64,000 nucleotides of DNA. It comes from Coix lacryma-jobi var. lacryma-jobi. Its lineage: Eukaryota; Streptophyta; Magnoliopsida; Poales; Poaceae. The translations under genes were made by a program, and so were the position numbers. The notes under the pieces were generated by a model. The model was not told the DNA's origin. It did no database searches and worked only from the letters and a program-made list of their open reading frames with translations. Where the stretch lies: contig CM019822.1 of the NCBI GenBank assembly GCA_009763385.1, positions 27,336,842 through 27,400,841 on the forward strand, given 5' to 3'. Below are positions 23,301-35,906 of this stretch, piece by piece. How positions within the stretch are numbered: the first letter of the stretch is position 1; each line of letters starts with the position of its first letter.

Positions 23301-24004
23301 AAACAAAGTTTGACAACTCAAAAATAGCATCTCTTGAGCTAGATGACAAGGAGGGATAACATTTTCTATCAAATCTACTCATGTGTTGTACTCTTGATTT
23401 AATAAATGACGCACTTACTTTGGTTGCGTCATTGTTTTGATATCTTAACATAATCAGTTCCTTTGTGTTCCTTTATATAGAGAGATCATTTTGAAATTAG
23501 TTTTAAGTTCATATAGTAGTGCATAAGAAAACACCAAGTATGTAGGGTTACATATGCATATATAGAAAAAAGTCGAGAAGGTTAAACCAACCTACATTTG
23601 AGCCATAAAGAATAAGCTTGAGCTAGGCCATACATAACAATCAAAAAATTCAAAATATATACTCAAGAGACAGTACCGGTGTGTTTGGTTTAGTTCTCTG
23701 GTCCAAGCATGGCTAGAAAATAAGTCGGGTTACCTCAAGTTAGGTTTTCTCAATGCAAGAACCCTAAACCCTAAACCAAGTAGCTATCGGTCACGTTGGC
23801 ATTTCATCAAGCAGCTATCGGTCATCACCAGCTACACCATGCTCCTTCATTGCTCATTTTGCATCGCCAATAAAAGCCATAACCCCGAATGTGTAGTGAT
23901 GACGCATGGCGAATTAGCACCACCACCTCTCACCTCATCATGCATGCTTGCTTGTCTGGTCGGTTGACATCAGCCAACATGGACACCACCGGCAAGAGGT
24001 TGCT
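20354..24004. other. AT-rich intergenic stretch, nothing recognised
   Basis: Open frames are short and scattered. Around 21690-22330 the sequence has a codon-like texture but no conserved domain I can name. About 22750-23230 looks like an old, decayed repeat. At 23758-23778 there are two to three copies of CCCTAAA, too few to be a telomeric tract. Confidence 0.4.
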
Positions 24005-25266
24005 TCTTGGTATAAATTAACGCACACTCTACTTTATCTGCAAGTGCACAGATAAAATCTACCGATGTAGCACTTCACCGGAGTAACCCAGTTTTAATAT
24101 CGAACCCAAAGGAACGGATAGTGTTAAGCCTTAAAGTCTAACCCCTGAGTAGCTAACAAGGACGGAGAATCTAGAAGTATATAGGGGATCACTAAGGTTG
24201 TCTAATTCCAATTTAAGAGTGATATGTTTATATTATTCTTAGTGGGAAAGTTGCCATAAAAGGTCACAAACAGAGTATGAGTCTTTTATGCAAATGTATA
24301 ATTCTACCGAGCCTACACACGGGTAAGTGGATTATAGAAGAATCAACAAGGCTATAAGAGTCACCCTTGCGAACAACCACTACTACCGGCGTTATAGGAG
24401 GCATTTATGAGCTATCAAGTCTAAGCACCACGCTTACACTATCCAACTACTCTAACTCTAGAATGACTAGAATTAAAGTACTCAAAAGAGAGTCATAAAC
24501 CATAAGAATAACAAGAACAATGGTTCAAACTTAAATATAGACGTTGATTACCGAAACAATCGCTGAAGCAAGTTAGAAGATAAACTTGAATCCGCAGGTA
24601 CAAGATGAAGAAGTTGATCCGACAGGCCGGAGCTCCTTCTTGATCTCTTCCTCTCTCTCTCTCTCTTTCTTCCAGTTCTAGTATAAGACTAGGTTCTAAA
24701 CCTAAACTAGAGGGGTAACTAGTCTTCTACTTGAAAGCTGGCTCTTGAAGTCTTCTTCTAGGGTTTCTGAATGAGGCGTAGACTTTTCTGAAGAGAGACT
24801 TGTTCTTCCTTGGGGCCTGAAGGGTCTGTTTATATAGCCCTGAGGGATCAACCGCGGCCGTTAGATCAAACTGACTTCACGTAGGGCTGAGATGGATCCT
24901 CAAAGGCGGTGGAGGAAGCTTCCAGAAGACGGGGTCCAGCGGGCCCAGGGGGAGACCGACCGGTCTAAGGGTGGGACCGGTCGGTCCCACCTGGCGGCCT
25001 CCCGGGGTGTCCCGCCTCGTGGTGTCATCTGGTGTCCTCTAGATCCTTCTGGAATAATCCTGATGTGCTGGTTCCGTAATCTTCCGTCGGTTTCCTTCTA
25101 GGAGAAGTAATCAGTGCTGGTTTTCCTGTTTAGTCCCTGCAGAATCATAATTCACCAAAACTCGTGGAACATTGTCAATTAAAACCCTAAACCTTTATTA
25201 GTGATTGAATTCATGCCCTTTTATATTTATTTATCCTTTAATTTTGATAGATAACCAGTGTCAACA
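24005..25266 (-). repeat. Outer gypsy LTR (3' LTR in element orientation)
   Basis: It pairs with 45200-46458. The outer end reads TCTTGGTATAAATT instead of TGTTGG, a change of the terminal G. The inner end is CCAGTGTCAACA. It contains a (CT)n run near 24648-24666 and the motif GACCGACCGGTC near 24955. Confidence 0.92.
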
Positions 25267-25282
25267 ACTCCCCCAGTCTTAC
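25267..25282 (-). other. Polypurine tract of the outer gypsy element
   Basis: The minus strand reads AAGACTGGGGGAGT immediately before the LTR start TGTTGACACTGG. Similar tracts occur further inside at about 26427-26440 and 26646-26658 (CAACTTGGGGGA). Confidence 0.7.
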
Positions 25283-28200
25283 CCCTTGCTAGTCCCTTAG
25301 CAAAACAAAAAATTAACAATGGATCAGGAGTTGCTACAATATCTTTACTTCCAACAAGTATACCTGCTGTTAAACAAAAATTCTCCGAAACATAACATGT
25401 TATTCTTCGTGGGGCTTATTACTTTTACCTTAGATCTCGAGTAATTGAAAGATTGAACGATCAAATCAAGCACTATGTTTCTAGTTCTTTCATTTCACCT
25501 TTATCCCAGAGTTTTAATTAATTTTTAAAAGCTTTAATACATATGTTGTCAAATTAAACAATGGATCCAAAAAGAAAGTCAACCAACCATTGAATCAAGA
25601 AGTGTATGTGTATAGAAAGATGGAGTCGGATGCTCTTTTGAATATATTTACTCTCTTCTGTTTATCAGAGACATATGGCTATTAGGCTAATTCTACTGTC
25701 GGGCACGTGCCCATTTTTTCTGACATTTTTTTTCTTCGAGGTTCCGGACACTTGTCCCTTTTTATTTCCTCGGGATCTATCTTTTTGAGGTTTCAGACAC
25801 TTGTCCCTTTTTATTTCCTCGGATCTTTCTCTCTTTCTCTTTTTTTTTCTTTCTCTTCTTTTTTTTAATAGCCACATGCTTCCAACAAACTTCTGAGAGG
25901 GTAGCAACAACAGATAATTATGAGCATTTATGCGAAAGATGGATGAAATGTGTAAGTGATCTCGATTCAATGGCATGATAAACTACTCATAGGGTCAACA
26001 AAGCTTAATTTAACTCATTGCAATTATTAATCATGTTTATATTTAGAAATCTCCGGAACTCTAGTGTTGTTTAGAACAAGATAATAGCAGCTCAGATCTA
26101 TCACATGTCATATCCCAATTACCTAGACCTTAGATTAAGTATTTGCCATCCATGTATTTAATTTTATTTTAAGGCATCATTATTAATTAGGAGAACTTAT
26201 ACTTTGAAGACTAGGTACTTGAAAGAAATTAGATAGAGCAACTATTCATCATTTCCATGCAAAAGATTAGAGAGAGAGGGTTCTCTTTTAGTCATCAATT
26301 TCTTAAAACACACTGTTTTATTTATTTAATCTAACACACTTTAAGATATAATAAAAGCTAATAATAATAGTGGTAGTAGTAATAATAATAAAGACATACC
26401 TGAATCGTGAAGATAACGGGGGTGCGTCTCCCCCAAGTTGGTTCCCTTAATAGCGTTGAGCCTTCATGTGCCCATATATTTTTGTCTCTTTTTTAATTAA
26501 TGGTGAGCCTTCATGTGCTCACATTTTTTTGTTCTTTTCTTTTTAGGGATGAGCCTTCATGTGCTCACATTTTTTTTGAATTTGTTTATAGAATGAAAAA
26601 CTTAAGAGGATAAAGATACTTACACGTGGATACATGGGGATGCCTTCCCCCAAGTTGAATGTTGACGTAGTCGTTCGATCTTGCAATGTAGCAGACTGGC
26701 AGTGGATATGTCCTTCCTCTATTAGAGCTTTGATTGATGTTGATGTTTGTTGAGACAGTGCTCCAACAGTAGATGGAGCATTCACTTGCTTATCAACTTT
26801 TCTTGGCCTTTCAAATCTTGTGAAACTCAAATAGACAACAAAACTTGTGGAACAGATTAAGCATTAATGGTTGGCCACTCAAGCCTTAGTTGTCTAGAAT
26901 TTCAGTAAGATCTCCTTCTCAATATTTTTATATTTTTATGATGCAAGAGAAAATGCAACAGGATGAATGCATGCATATTTATTTTTATTATTTTTATGCC
27001 ACCATGATGAACATTATTGTGGGTTTTTACACACCATAGAATTATTCACATGGGGCTTTGTAGTTCATGATGAAATGCAATAAGTAAATTATTTTTATTT
27101 TGTTTTCTAATGCAATGCAGAAATTAAAATATTTGTGAATTAAATATGATGATGCAAGAAATGATTATGGATTAAATATGAGAAATATGCAGCAAAGTAA
27201 ATATAAAGATAACTACCAATTTTTACCTTTTGGCGAAGGTTCGGATATTTAGGTCCGACGAACCGGACCTTCCCTTGGTTCAGACCTCCCAAGGTATGTC
27301 AGATGTTTGGAAAGTTGTTATTGATTGTACCTCTTAGGTGCAGACATTTTCTCTCATACTTTCTTGGTCTGAGTCTTCACTTCCTGTGGTTCACTGTCTT
27401 GAGGTTTCTCTCCTTTCTTTTCTGGGACAGTGTCGATAGCTTCTTCTTCGAGATTGGCTTCTCTATTCTTGATAGCTTGTCTTCTTTGGCGTTGAGAGCG
27501 ACGTCTTTCACTTCTGTTCTTCTTGGGTGCTTCATTAGGCATTTAGTTGATGAAGTTGCATCATGCCTTTTCTCCAGGAAAGTGAAAATGGATTTCCTCT
27601 TGTAGATGATTGTACTTGTAGCGTAGAGGAATGGACTTCCTAGGATGAGGTGGACATCATCGTCTTCTCATGTCGAGGATCAAGAAGTCTGTGGGGACTT
27701 CATGACCTTTAATTCTGACTACGACGTCTTCCATCATTCCTTCTTATTTATTCCTCTTGATATGGTGTCACTCATGTCATTTGTTCGTCCAGCAGTTTGA
27801 AGTGAAGCGTTAATTGTGGACGCTGGCAGCATCTTGCTCAGTGTGCATGTTCTTGTAGATCTAGGACCTTCACTCTGTAGAATTTGAGAGTGACAAACTT
27901 CTCCATGTTTTGCTCAAGAGTGTGTCCTGCTCATAAAGACAAGGTAGAGATCAAGTGCATGGGCTCTGTTGGTGGAAAAACACCAACAGAACCAAAAGTT
28001 TTGTTTATTCCCCTCTAACCTTAGGCACATTGCACAAGACAAACTTGTTGTTTATGTGTCCTATTCAATCTTAACATGAGTGATAGGATCAGAGGATGAA
28101 CATGAAAGTAGCATCTTAAAATATTTAACAGATCAAATTACTTAACCCAAGGACGGATAATCTATGCATAAAGTGTCGATCTTTTCATAATTGAGATATA

Positions 28201-28828
28201 TCATCTTCCAAAGGTTAGATGCACAACATTTTAGCTCATTTAGTTAAGACAATGAGATTCAAGAGAGTAAAGCTAGGAACAAAGATCAAAGGACTAAACA
28301 TGTTGAGTTGATTAGGTTGAATCAAGTGAGGTGCAACTTAAACATGTTTTGTTCTTTATTTATGTTCATACTAGAATCAAGAAGAAGCTTTTAAAATGAT
28401 GGTCACTTGCCTTGAAATGTTACTTTGTGATTGAAGAGTGATGTGTGTTGAACCACCTTGTAGAAGCTTCTCTTGTCTAGCTGGTTGTTGTTTATGAATG
28501 ACTTGTCTTCTCTTGTTTGTCTCACAGTATGATTGAGAGGAGGAAGATCACAATGGAATCATCTTTATAGGTATCAACCTTCCTTCTCTATGTGTCGACT
28601 TATCAGTGAAGGCACATTGTTCCTCGAGTATGCTGTCTAGGATCCTCTCTCTTTCTTGTATCAATTTTGTACTATGAGGATGTAGGGACAGTTTCGCATT
28701 CTTCTCTTGTCAACCTTTCTTGTTTTTTTCTTTAATTATTGGGTTGATAAGAGACTTGAAGTTAGAACTGTTACTTGAGTGCCTCCATGATAGTCTGTCT
28801 TGTAATGTCACAACTGAGATTTGTCCTC
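25283..28828 (-). other. 3' non-coding part of the outer gypsy element
   Basis: This is mainly non-coding. It includes two copies of a TTTTTATTTCCTCGG / GACACTTGTCCC unit (about 25738-25832), three copies of GAGCCTTCATGTGC at 26458, 26504 and 26551 (46-47-base spacing), and a basic, coiled-looking open frame at 27354-27542 (KKNRSERRRSQRQRRQ) on the minus strand. That frame may be a remnant of the retroelement protein; I cannot name it. Confidence 0.5.
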
Positions 28829-29098
28829 TCAACAGTGTCTAGATGATGGAGATCTTATCGACTGTTCTTCTCGATTTGCTGGCCCAAGTACTATCTCTCC
28901 ATCTTCTAACTCTTGTGGTGTAGTGGCTTCATGCTTCATGATGCCCTCCTCAATTCTTGGTAGTTGGTTCTCCCTTTGGCGTCTTCTCTTGGTTCTCTGT
29001 GGCTGCTCATAAGTGATATAGATGTTGAAGATGCAACGAAAGATCCAAAAGTTGACTTCTCCAGGTCCGGCAAAGATGATAACATTGATGGTGTTCAA
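28829..29098 (-). pseudogene. Gypsy aspartic-protease-like remnant
   Basis: Just upstream of and into this frame the minus strand reads DPSLILGRSFLNTINVIIF, followed by AGPGEVNF. This corresponds to the ILGRPFL...I.....G...F segment at the C-terminal side of gypsy retropepsins. Its position upstream of the 3' LTR with no RT after it shows that the pol core was lost. Confidence 0.6.
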
Positions 29099-29491
29099 GA
29101 ACGATCTTCCAAGAATGAGTGATGGATCATATTCTTCTTCTCGACTGGGACAGCATCTAGTGGTTTGTACTGATCAAAGTGATAGGTAGGACATCAATAT
29201 GTCTTGAAGTTGGGTTTCTCCTTCCTCCCTTTGATTGTGAAACACATCTAGACAACGGAATTGTCTCTCCCAGGCTGGCTTGTGATGTAGATGGACACCC
29301 AACAACATGTTCATGTGTTTGACTTGTAGATCTTGCTATTGTTGTAGTGATACCATCTTGTCTCCCAAGCTAGCTCTTGATTAGAAGAGAAGATAACTTC
29401 CCGCTTCTTGTCTTGATGTCTTGGGCAATGATGGTTGCAGGCATAGGTTATCTCATATGAGGTAAGTTGCATCCTGTTTGTCATCAGCACC

Positions 29492-29731
29492 TGACGGACC
29501 AGGATTTCAGAGATATCATCAGAAGATGATCCCTCCGACTAGTCCCGGACGGCATTGGAGATCCGAAGACTTGATACGAAGCTGGTGCTCCAGCTGTCGG
29601 TGTTTGTTAACCGACAACTCGTCTTGAGTAATCTCAGACGATTTGTTCACCGAGTCCTACGAACGCCGATCCCCACCGAACAAATCGTCTGAGATTATTC
29701 AAGACGAGTTGCTGGTTAACAAACACCGACA
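29492..29731 (+). repeat. 5' LTR of inner gypsy, rearranged (240 bp)
   Basis: Bases 29492-29581 match the first 91 bases of the 3' LTR with three differences, and about 29652-29731 match its last 80 bases with two. The roughly 265-base middle of the LTR is missing. In its place, about 29590-29649 is the inverse complement of the LTR's own 3' end, so 29590-29733 forms a palindrome around CACCGAGTCCTACG. Confidence 0.87.
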
Positions 29732-29733
29732 GC

Positions 29734-29751
29734 TGGCGCGCCAGGTAGGGG
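29734..29751 (+). other. Primer-binding site of inner gypsy
   Basis: TGGCGCGCCAGGTAGGGG lies two bases after the LTR terminus CCGACA. It starts with TGG as expected for pairing to a tRNA 3' CCA. I do not assign the tRNA. Confidence 0.75.
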
Positions 29752-29795
29752 CTTTCGGCGATTCGACGACCAAGAGCCCGGCGAACCACGACAAC

Positions 29796-32039
29796 ATGTT
29801 CTCGGCGGGATCAATTTTCGTTTTTGGCTCATGGACTTGCATCACGGATGATCAAGGAAAGTTGCGTCGACAACTTCACATTGATCCGGAAGTGCAAGCT
29901 ATGCCAAAGATGGATGATCTCACTCAGAACCTAGCAAAACTCGCAGTCCAAGATCCGCAAGATTCCGAGAGCCAACTTGAAGTACTCGACTCCTACTCGA
30001 ACTCAAATTCGGAGAACGAAAAGGACCCGGAGATCAAACATGGCACCTCCTTCGGACTACGGAACTCAGCTCAGGACCTGCAAGACCTAATTGACTCAAA
30101 GTTCAAAGAGTATCAAGAGATACCTTTGACTGGAGCTCAGCAAGGACTCATTTTCAGCTCTACCAAGGAGGGTAACATCGTCCATTGGCCAATACAGCCA
30201 GCTCCACCCAGTCTGGTTGGCACAATCGATCAGCAACTTCCATACCAGTACGGACATCAACTCCCCTTTGAGGAACATGACACCTCAACAGAACTAATCT
30301 CCGGCACTTCTACTTTGGAATCGGTTACGCCAGGATCATCAAACCAGGGCTACACTCGTGAAGTCTTCATGGCGGGGCATCAGTCATCTCTACGACCTCC
30401 AACCCCCCTAGATGTCTTCCAGGATGATGAAACTCTGAGTATGATATCTGATAATGACCCGGAAGGGCCCGCAGAAACCGAGTCCATAAAGGCTGAGAGA
30501 ATCAGGAGGAATCAAGCTAAAGAAGCTTGCAGAAGGCGAGCAACTCATCGCAAGGAAGCTGTAGACCGTTACAACGTACGACTCGAGGAGTATAATACCC
30601 GGGTGCGTCTAGAGGAAGACGCGGAAAATCGAGCTCGCGCTCAACGTGACCAGGAGTATCAGTCACAGAACGAGCACAATCGTCGACGAGCTAATTGCTC
30701 CCGTAACCTCGAGCCTGAGTTTATGAGGGTCGCCGGCCATAAAGTATTCCAGACTCTGTACCAAAACATCCTGGCTCTAGCCACGGAGATGGGGGCCAAG
30801 GCCAACCGCACCCCCGACGAAGAACGATGGTTAGTCATGCTTCAGACTACCGCACTTCAACTCCGAGGACGGAATCTTGAGTCCCTAGCCGATGAGCAAG
30901 CTTCATCTCACCCGAGCCAGAGGCGGCCTGTTCAAGAGTGACTCGGTCGAGTCCCAGCAAGGAGTCGCCTAGGTCACCGAGTACCTGATCAAGCTGAGGG
31001 AGGAGCTGAATCTTCATACAGAGGAATCGCAGTCACAGCATCTGACGCAGTCGATCGCTTCCCCTGCTTCTCCCAAAGGCTCCAAGCAGTCTTGTTCCCA
31101 CGAAAATTCAAACCCGGGAACTATTCAAAGTACGACGGGAAGACAGAACCTAAACGATGGCTCAGGCTGTATGCTCAAGCAGTTGAGCTGGCCGGTGGAA
31201 GCAACGACGTCAAAGCACTCTATCTCCCAATGGCTTTAGAAACAATGCCGCTTGCTTGGTTCGACAGGCTTAAACCCGAATCCATCGACTCTTGGGAACA
31301 ACTCCATCGTATCTTCATCGAAAACTTTGCGGGTCTCCTAGAGAGATCAGATCCCCGGACTAAGCTCAGAACCTGTAAGCAACAGAAAAACGAATCAATG
31401 TGGGAATACTATAGGCGCTTCTCAGAGATCCGCTCCACAGTATCCGACATCACAGACAGAGAAGTAATTGACCTATTTGGCAACAGCATTTGCGAAAGGT
31501 ACAATTACAAAGATTTCATCAAGCAGGACCCAACCACCGCTGACGAGTTCCATCGGGCCGTAAACTCCATGATGGCGATAGAAGAACGTACACAGGAGCG
31601 TTTCCCCGATAGAAACACGCAGGGTGATCGAGGGAACAACCAGAGAGGCAACCAGGCACCACAGCAAAACACCCGGAAAAGGACAGGAGACAATACTGTT
31701 GCTGCCATGGAGCCTCAGAAGAAGGGGAACAAGCCATTCACCTTTGATGACTTACTCGACGGACCGTGCCCTTTTCATCCGAAAGCCGGACATCAGGCAA
31801 GGCACTGTCGACAACTCAAGGAGCGAGGCTTGAACTCCGACTTCAACAAAAACAAGAAGGACAAAGGCAAGAAGACAGCTGAGGACCCTCCGCAAGACAC
31901 CGGTGGTTTCCAACACCCCAAAGGGACTATCAATGTCATTTTTGGGGGAGTAACTACCAGTGACAGCAAGAGGCTTCAGAAACTTTCGCTACGAGAGATC
32001 ATGTCTACAGAACCAGCAACTCCTAGATACCTTGACTAA
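29796..32039 (+). pseudogene. gag: Gag of the inner gypsy element, with an internal stop
   Basis: Gag is the nucleocapsid/capsid protein of the element. The frame is set by ATG 29796. The first third is acidic and low-conservation. A charged, probably coiled-coil segment (EAVDRYNVRLEEYNTRVRL) covers about 30560-30660. A retrotransposon gag domain starts near 31100 (RKFKPGNYSKYDGKTEPKRW, then LAWFDRL and FAG). A Cys/His knuckle CPFHPKAGHQARHC lies at about 31768-31809. TGA at 30939-30941 breaks it, and TAA at 32037-32039 separates it from the protease in the same frame. There is no frameshift. Confidence 0.85.
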
Positions 32040-35000
32040 TCGGAGCACCCGATCAGCTTCTCCCGAGCGGACCAATGGACCAGCGTCTCCAATGCAGGGC
32101 ACTACCCGCTAGTCCTGGATCCCACGGTCGCCGGGTTTACCTTGAGCAGGGTACTCATCGACGGAGGGGCAGGACTCAACGTCATCTTTGCAAACACCCT
32201 ACGCAAGATGAATCTGGATCTCGCAACACAGCTCACACCATCAAGTGCCCCCTTCTACGGCATAGTACCCGGAAAGGCGACTGTACCACTCGGAAGAATC
32301 ATATTACCCGTAACGTTTGGAACTCAGATCAATTATCGGACTGAGTACATCAGTTTCGAGGTAGCTGACTTCGAGTCATCATACCACGCCATATTTGGAC
32401 GACCAGCCATCGCCAAGTTTATGGCAGTACCTCACTACCCGTACCTTCTCCTGAAGATGTCGGGTCCTAAAGGAATCCTAACTTTCAGAGGTGACTTGAA
32501 GCGATCATTCGATTGTGATACAGAGGCTGTGTAAATCGCTGAAAAAGCTCAACTCACCCGGGAGTTACAAGAACTCGCTCAGATGGTACATAATACCAAG
32601 CCTGGAGATTTAGAAATCCCAACCAAGAAGGCGGGTACTATCCAACCATCAACAACAGTCTTTACAAAAAGCATCGACCTAGAAACCGGTGATCCCTCCA
32701 AGACGGCAGTTATCAGCGGTCATCTATCTGAAGAATAGGAATTCGCGCTCACCAAGTTTCTTAGAGCAAACAAAGATATATTTGCTTGGAAACCGGCTGA
32801 CATGCCGGGAGTCCCAAGGAACTTGGCTGAGCACAAACTGGAATTAAAAGAAGGGTCTAGACCTATCAAGCAAAGATTACGACGATTCTCACCAGAGAAA
32901 AAAGAGGCAATCAAGAAGGAAATAGCCAAACTACTCGCAGCCGGATTCATCGGAGAAATCCTCCACCCCGAGTGGTTAGCTAACCCAGTGCTAGTCAAGA
33001 AGAAGAACTCTGTCGAGTGGCGCATGTGTGTCGACTACACAGACCTCAACAAACACTGTCCAAAAGATCCTTTCGGATTACCAAGGATAGATCAAATAGT
33101 TGATGCCACCGCAGGCTCCGCTCTTTTATCCTTTTTGGATTGCTACTCCGGGTACCATCAGATTGCCCTCAAGGAAGAGGACCAACCCAAGACATCGTTT
33201 ATAACTCCTTTCGGCGCCTACTATTATAAAACCATGTCCTTTGGGTTAAAGAATGCAGGAGCCACTTGTCAACGAGCTATTCAAGATTGTTTGGGTGATC
33301 AGATTGGCCGCAATACAGAAGCTTATGTCGATGATGTGGTCATAAAGACAAAGGATCTGACTACCCTGATATCAGACCTGGAGGAAACTTTCAACCGACT
33401 ACGCGCATACCAATGAAGACTCAATCCCACAAAATGTGTCTTCGGAGTACCTTCGGGCCAATTACTCGGATTTCTCGTTAGCCATCGGGGCATCGAGGCT
33501 AGCCAAAAACAAATCACAGCTATCATCAACATGAAACCACCTACCTCAGTCAGGGATGTTCAGAAGCTCACCGGGTGCATGGCTGCACTAAATCGATTCA
33601 TCTCACGGCTAGGAGAAAAGGGATTACCTTTCTTCAAATTACTCAAGGCTGGCGATAAATTTCAGTGGGCGGAAGAAGCGGACAGGGCCTTTGAACAACT
33701 CAAAGGATACCTAACCAATTCACCTATACTGACACCACCAGAACCCAGGGAGCCGATGATGCTTTATATCACAGCTACCACACATGTCGTAAGCACAGCG
33801 ATCGTGGTTGAGCGCAAAGATGACAAGCACATCTACCACACCCAGCGACCAGTGTACTACATTAGCGAGGTACTCTCCGATTCGAAGGTTAGATACCCAC
33901 AAGTACAAAAATTACTCTACGCTCTACTCATATCTTCAAGAAAGCTACGACATTACTTCGAGGCTCATGAGATTACAGTCATCACGGATTTTCCTCTGGG
34001 AGAAATCCTCCATAATCGTGACGCCACTGGGAGGATTTCCAAGTGGGCAGTCGAATTGGGGGCACTCAACATCAAGTTCACTCCGAGGAAAGCAATCAAG
34101 TCACAGGCTCTAGCGGATTTTGGCGCCGAGTGGACAGAGATACAGCAAATCCAAGACAATGCTATCCCTGATCACTGGAAAATGTACTTCGACGGGTCCC
34201 TAAAACTCAGAGGAGCAGGAGCCGGAGTACTTCTAGTATCACCCGCCGGAGAGCAGCTCAAATACGTTCTGCAGATATTGTGGCCCGTCACCAACAACGA
34301 AGCAGAATATGAAGCGCTACTCCATGGACTCAAGCTAGCAGTCACACTGGGCATCAGGCGACTCCTAGTCTATGGCGGTTCTTCAGTAGTAATTCACCAA
34401 GTCAACAAAGACTGGGAATGCACAAAGGAAACAATGAACGCCTATTGCGCGGAAGTCCGCAAGCTGGAAAAACACTTTTCTGGGCTGGAACTCATTCATA
34501 TTACCCGGGATCTCAATGTGGCAGCAGACATCCTAGCAAAATTAGGATCTAACAGAGCCTTGGTCCCTAGTGGTACCTTCGTACATGAATTATCCAAACC
34601 GTCAATCCAAGATAAAGAAGAGGCCGAGTCAGCACCATCCATCGAGGTTCTAACTCTAGCACCCGACTGGACACAAGTCTTCATTGACTACTTCAAAGAG
34701 CATAAACTGCCAAGTGATAAAACTACCACAGAGCAAGTCTCCAGACGTAGCAAGAACTATGTTTTAGTCGGGGACAAGCTATATCGACGCGGAGCTTCAT
34801 CGGGAATCCTCCTCAAATGCATCTCACCAGAAGAAGGCAGGGAAATCTTAAATGAAGTTCACTCCGGGTGTTGTGGTAACCATGCAGCTTCAAGGACTCT
34901 AGTCGGAAAAATCTTCAGATCAGGGTACTATTGGCCCTCAACCTTGAAAGACGCGGAAGACTTAGTCCGTCGCTGTCAATCATGCCAGTTCTTTGCCAAG

Positions 35001-35906
35001 CAGCAGCATGTACCTGCACATGAATTGATCTGTATTCCTCCATCATGGCCTTTCTCATGCTGGGGACTTGACATGGTGGGTCCTCTTAAGCGTGCTCCAG
35101 GCGGGTTTGAATACATCTACGTCGCAATCGACAAATTCACAAAGTGGATCGAGTACATGCCCTTGGTCAAGTTCAATGCATCTAAATCAGTACAATTCAT
35201 GCAGAGCATCTTTCACCGCTTCGGGATGCCGCACAAAATCATCACCGACCTCGGGTCCCCTTTCACGGCTACTGAATTCAAGTCATGGGCCAGCAACTGC
35301 GGAATCAAGATAGACTATGCATCAGTAGCTCATCCATAGTCCAACGACCAAGTTGAACGAGCAAACGCTCTGATTCCTGCAGGGTTAAAACCAAGACTAT
35401 TTGACCTCCTAAAAGATCACGGCGGCAAGTGGGTTGAAGAACTGCCTAAAGTAGTCTGGGGGCTACGGACACAACGAAGTCGGGCAACAGGCCAAACTCC
35501 TTTCTTCCTGGTATATGGCACTGAAGCGATCCTCCCGGATGACTTAATCTAGAACGCCCCACGAACAGAGCAGTATAACGAAGGCGAGGCTGATGACACC
35601 AGGTGGCTAGAAGTCGACAGCCGCGAAGAAGCTCGATTAACCGCACTCTTTCAGTCAACAAGGTACCTTCAAGGGATGAGGCGCTACTACGACAAGAACG
35701 TCCATCACCGCACTTTTCAAGTAGGCGACCTGGTCCTGAAGAAAATTCAGAATACTACAGGGCACCACAAGCTTATGAGTCCATGGGAAGGACCTTACAT
35801 TGTATCCAAAGTAACAAGACCCGGGTCATTTGAGCTAATCACTGAAGATGGATCTCTACTGCCAAATTCATGGAATATTGAGCACTTGAAGAAATTCCAT
35901 ACTTAA
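32040..35906 (+). pseudogene. pol: Pol of the inner gypsy element: PR-RT-RNase H-IN with five stops
   Basis: One frame, continuous with gag, encodes: protease (LIDGGAGLN at about 32151, GRPAIAKF later); reverse transcriptase (VDYTDLNKHCPKDPF, YVDDVVIKTK at about 33325); RNase H (MYFDGSLKLRGAGAG at about 34180, NNEAEYEALL); and integrase (a zinc-binding H-H-C-C with CQSC at about 34975, LDMVGPL at about 35068, ITDLGSPF at about 35248, then QVERAN). Stops are TAA 32532, TAG 32736, TGA 33414, TAG 35337 and TAG 35550; the gene ends with TAA at 35904-35906. The usual DNG of the second integrase Asp motif is changed to DLG. It cannot make a functional polyprotein. Confidence 0.92.

Noticed and set aside
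23758..23778. Telomeric repeat (CCCTAAA)
   Set aside because: Only two to three units; common by chance in AT-rich plant DNA.
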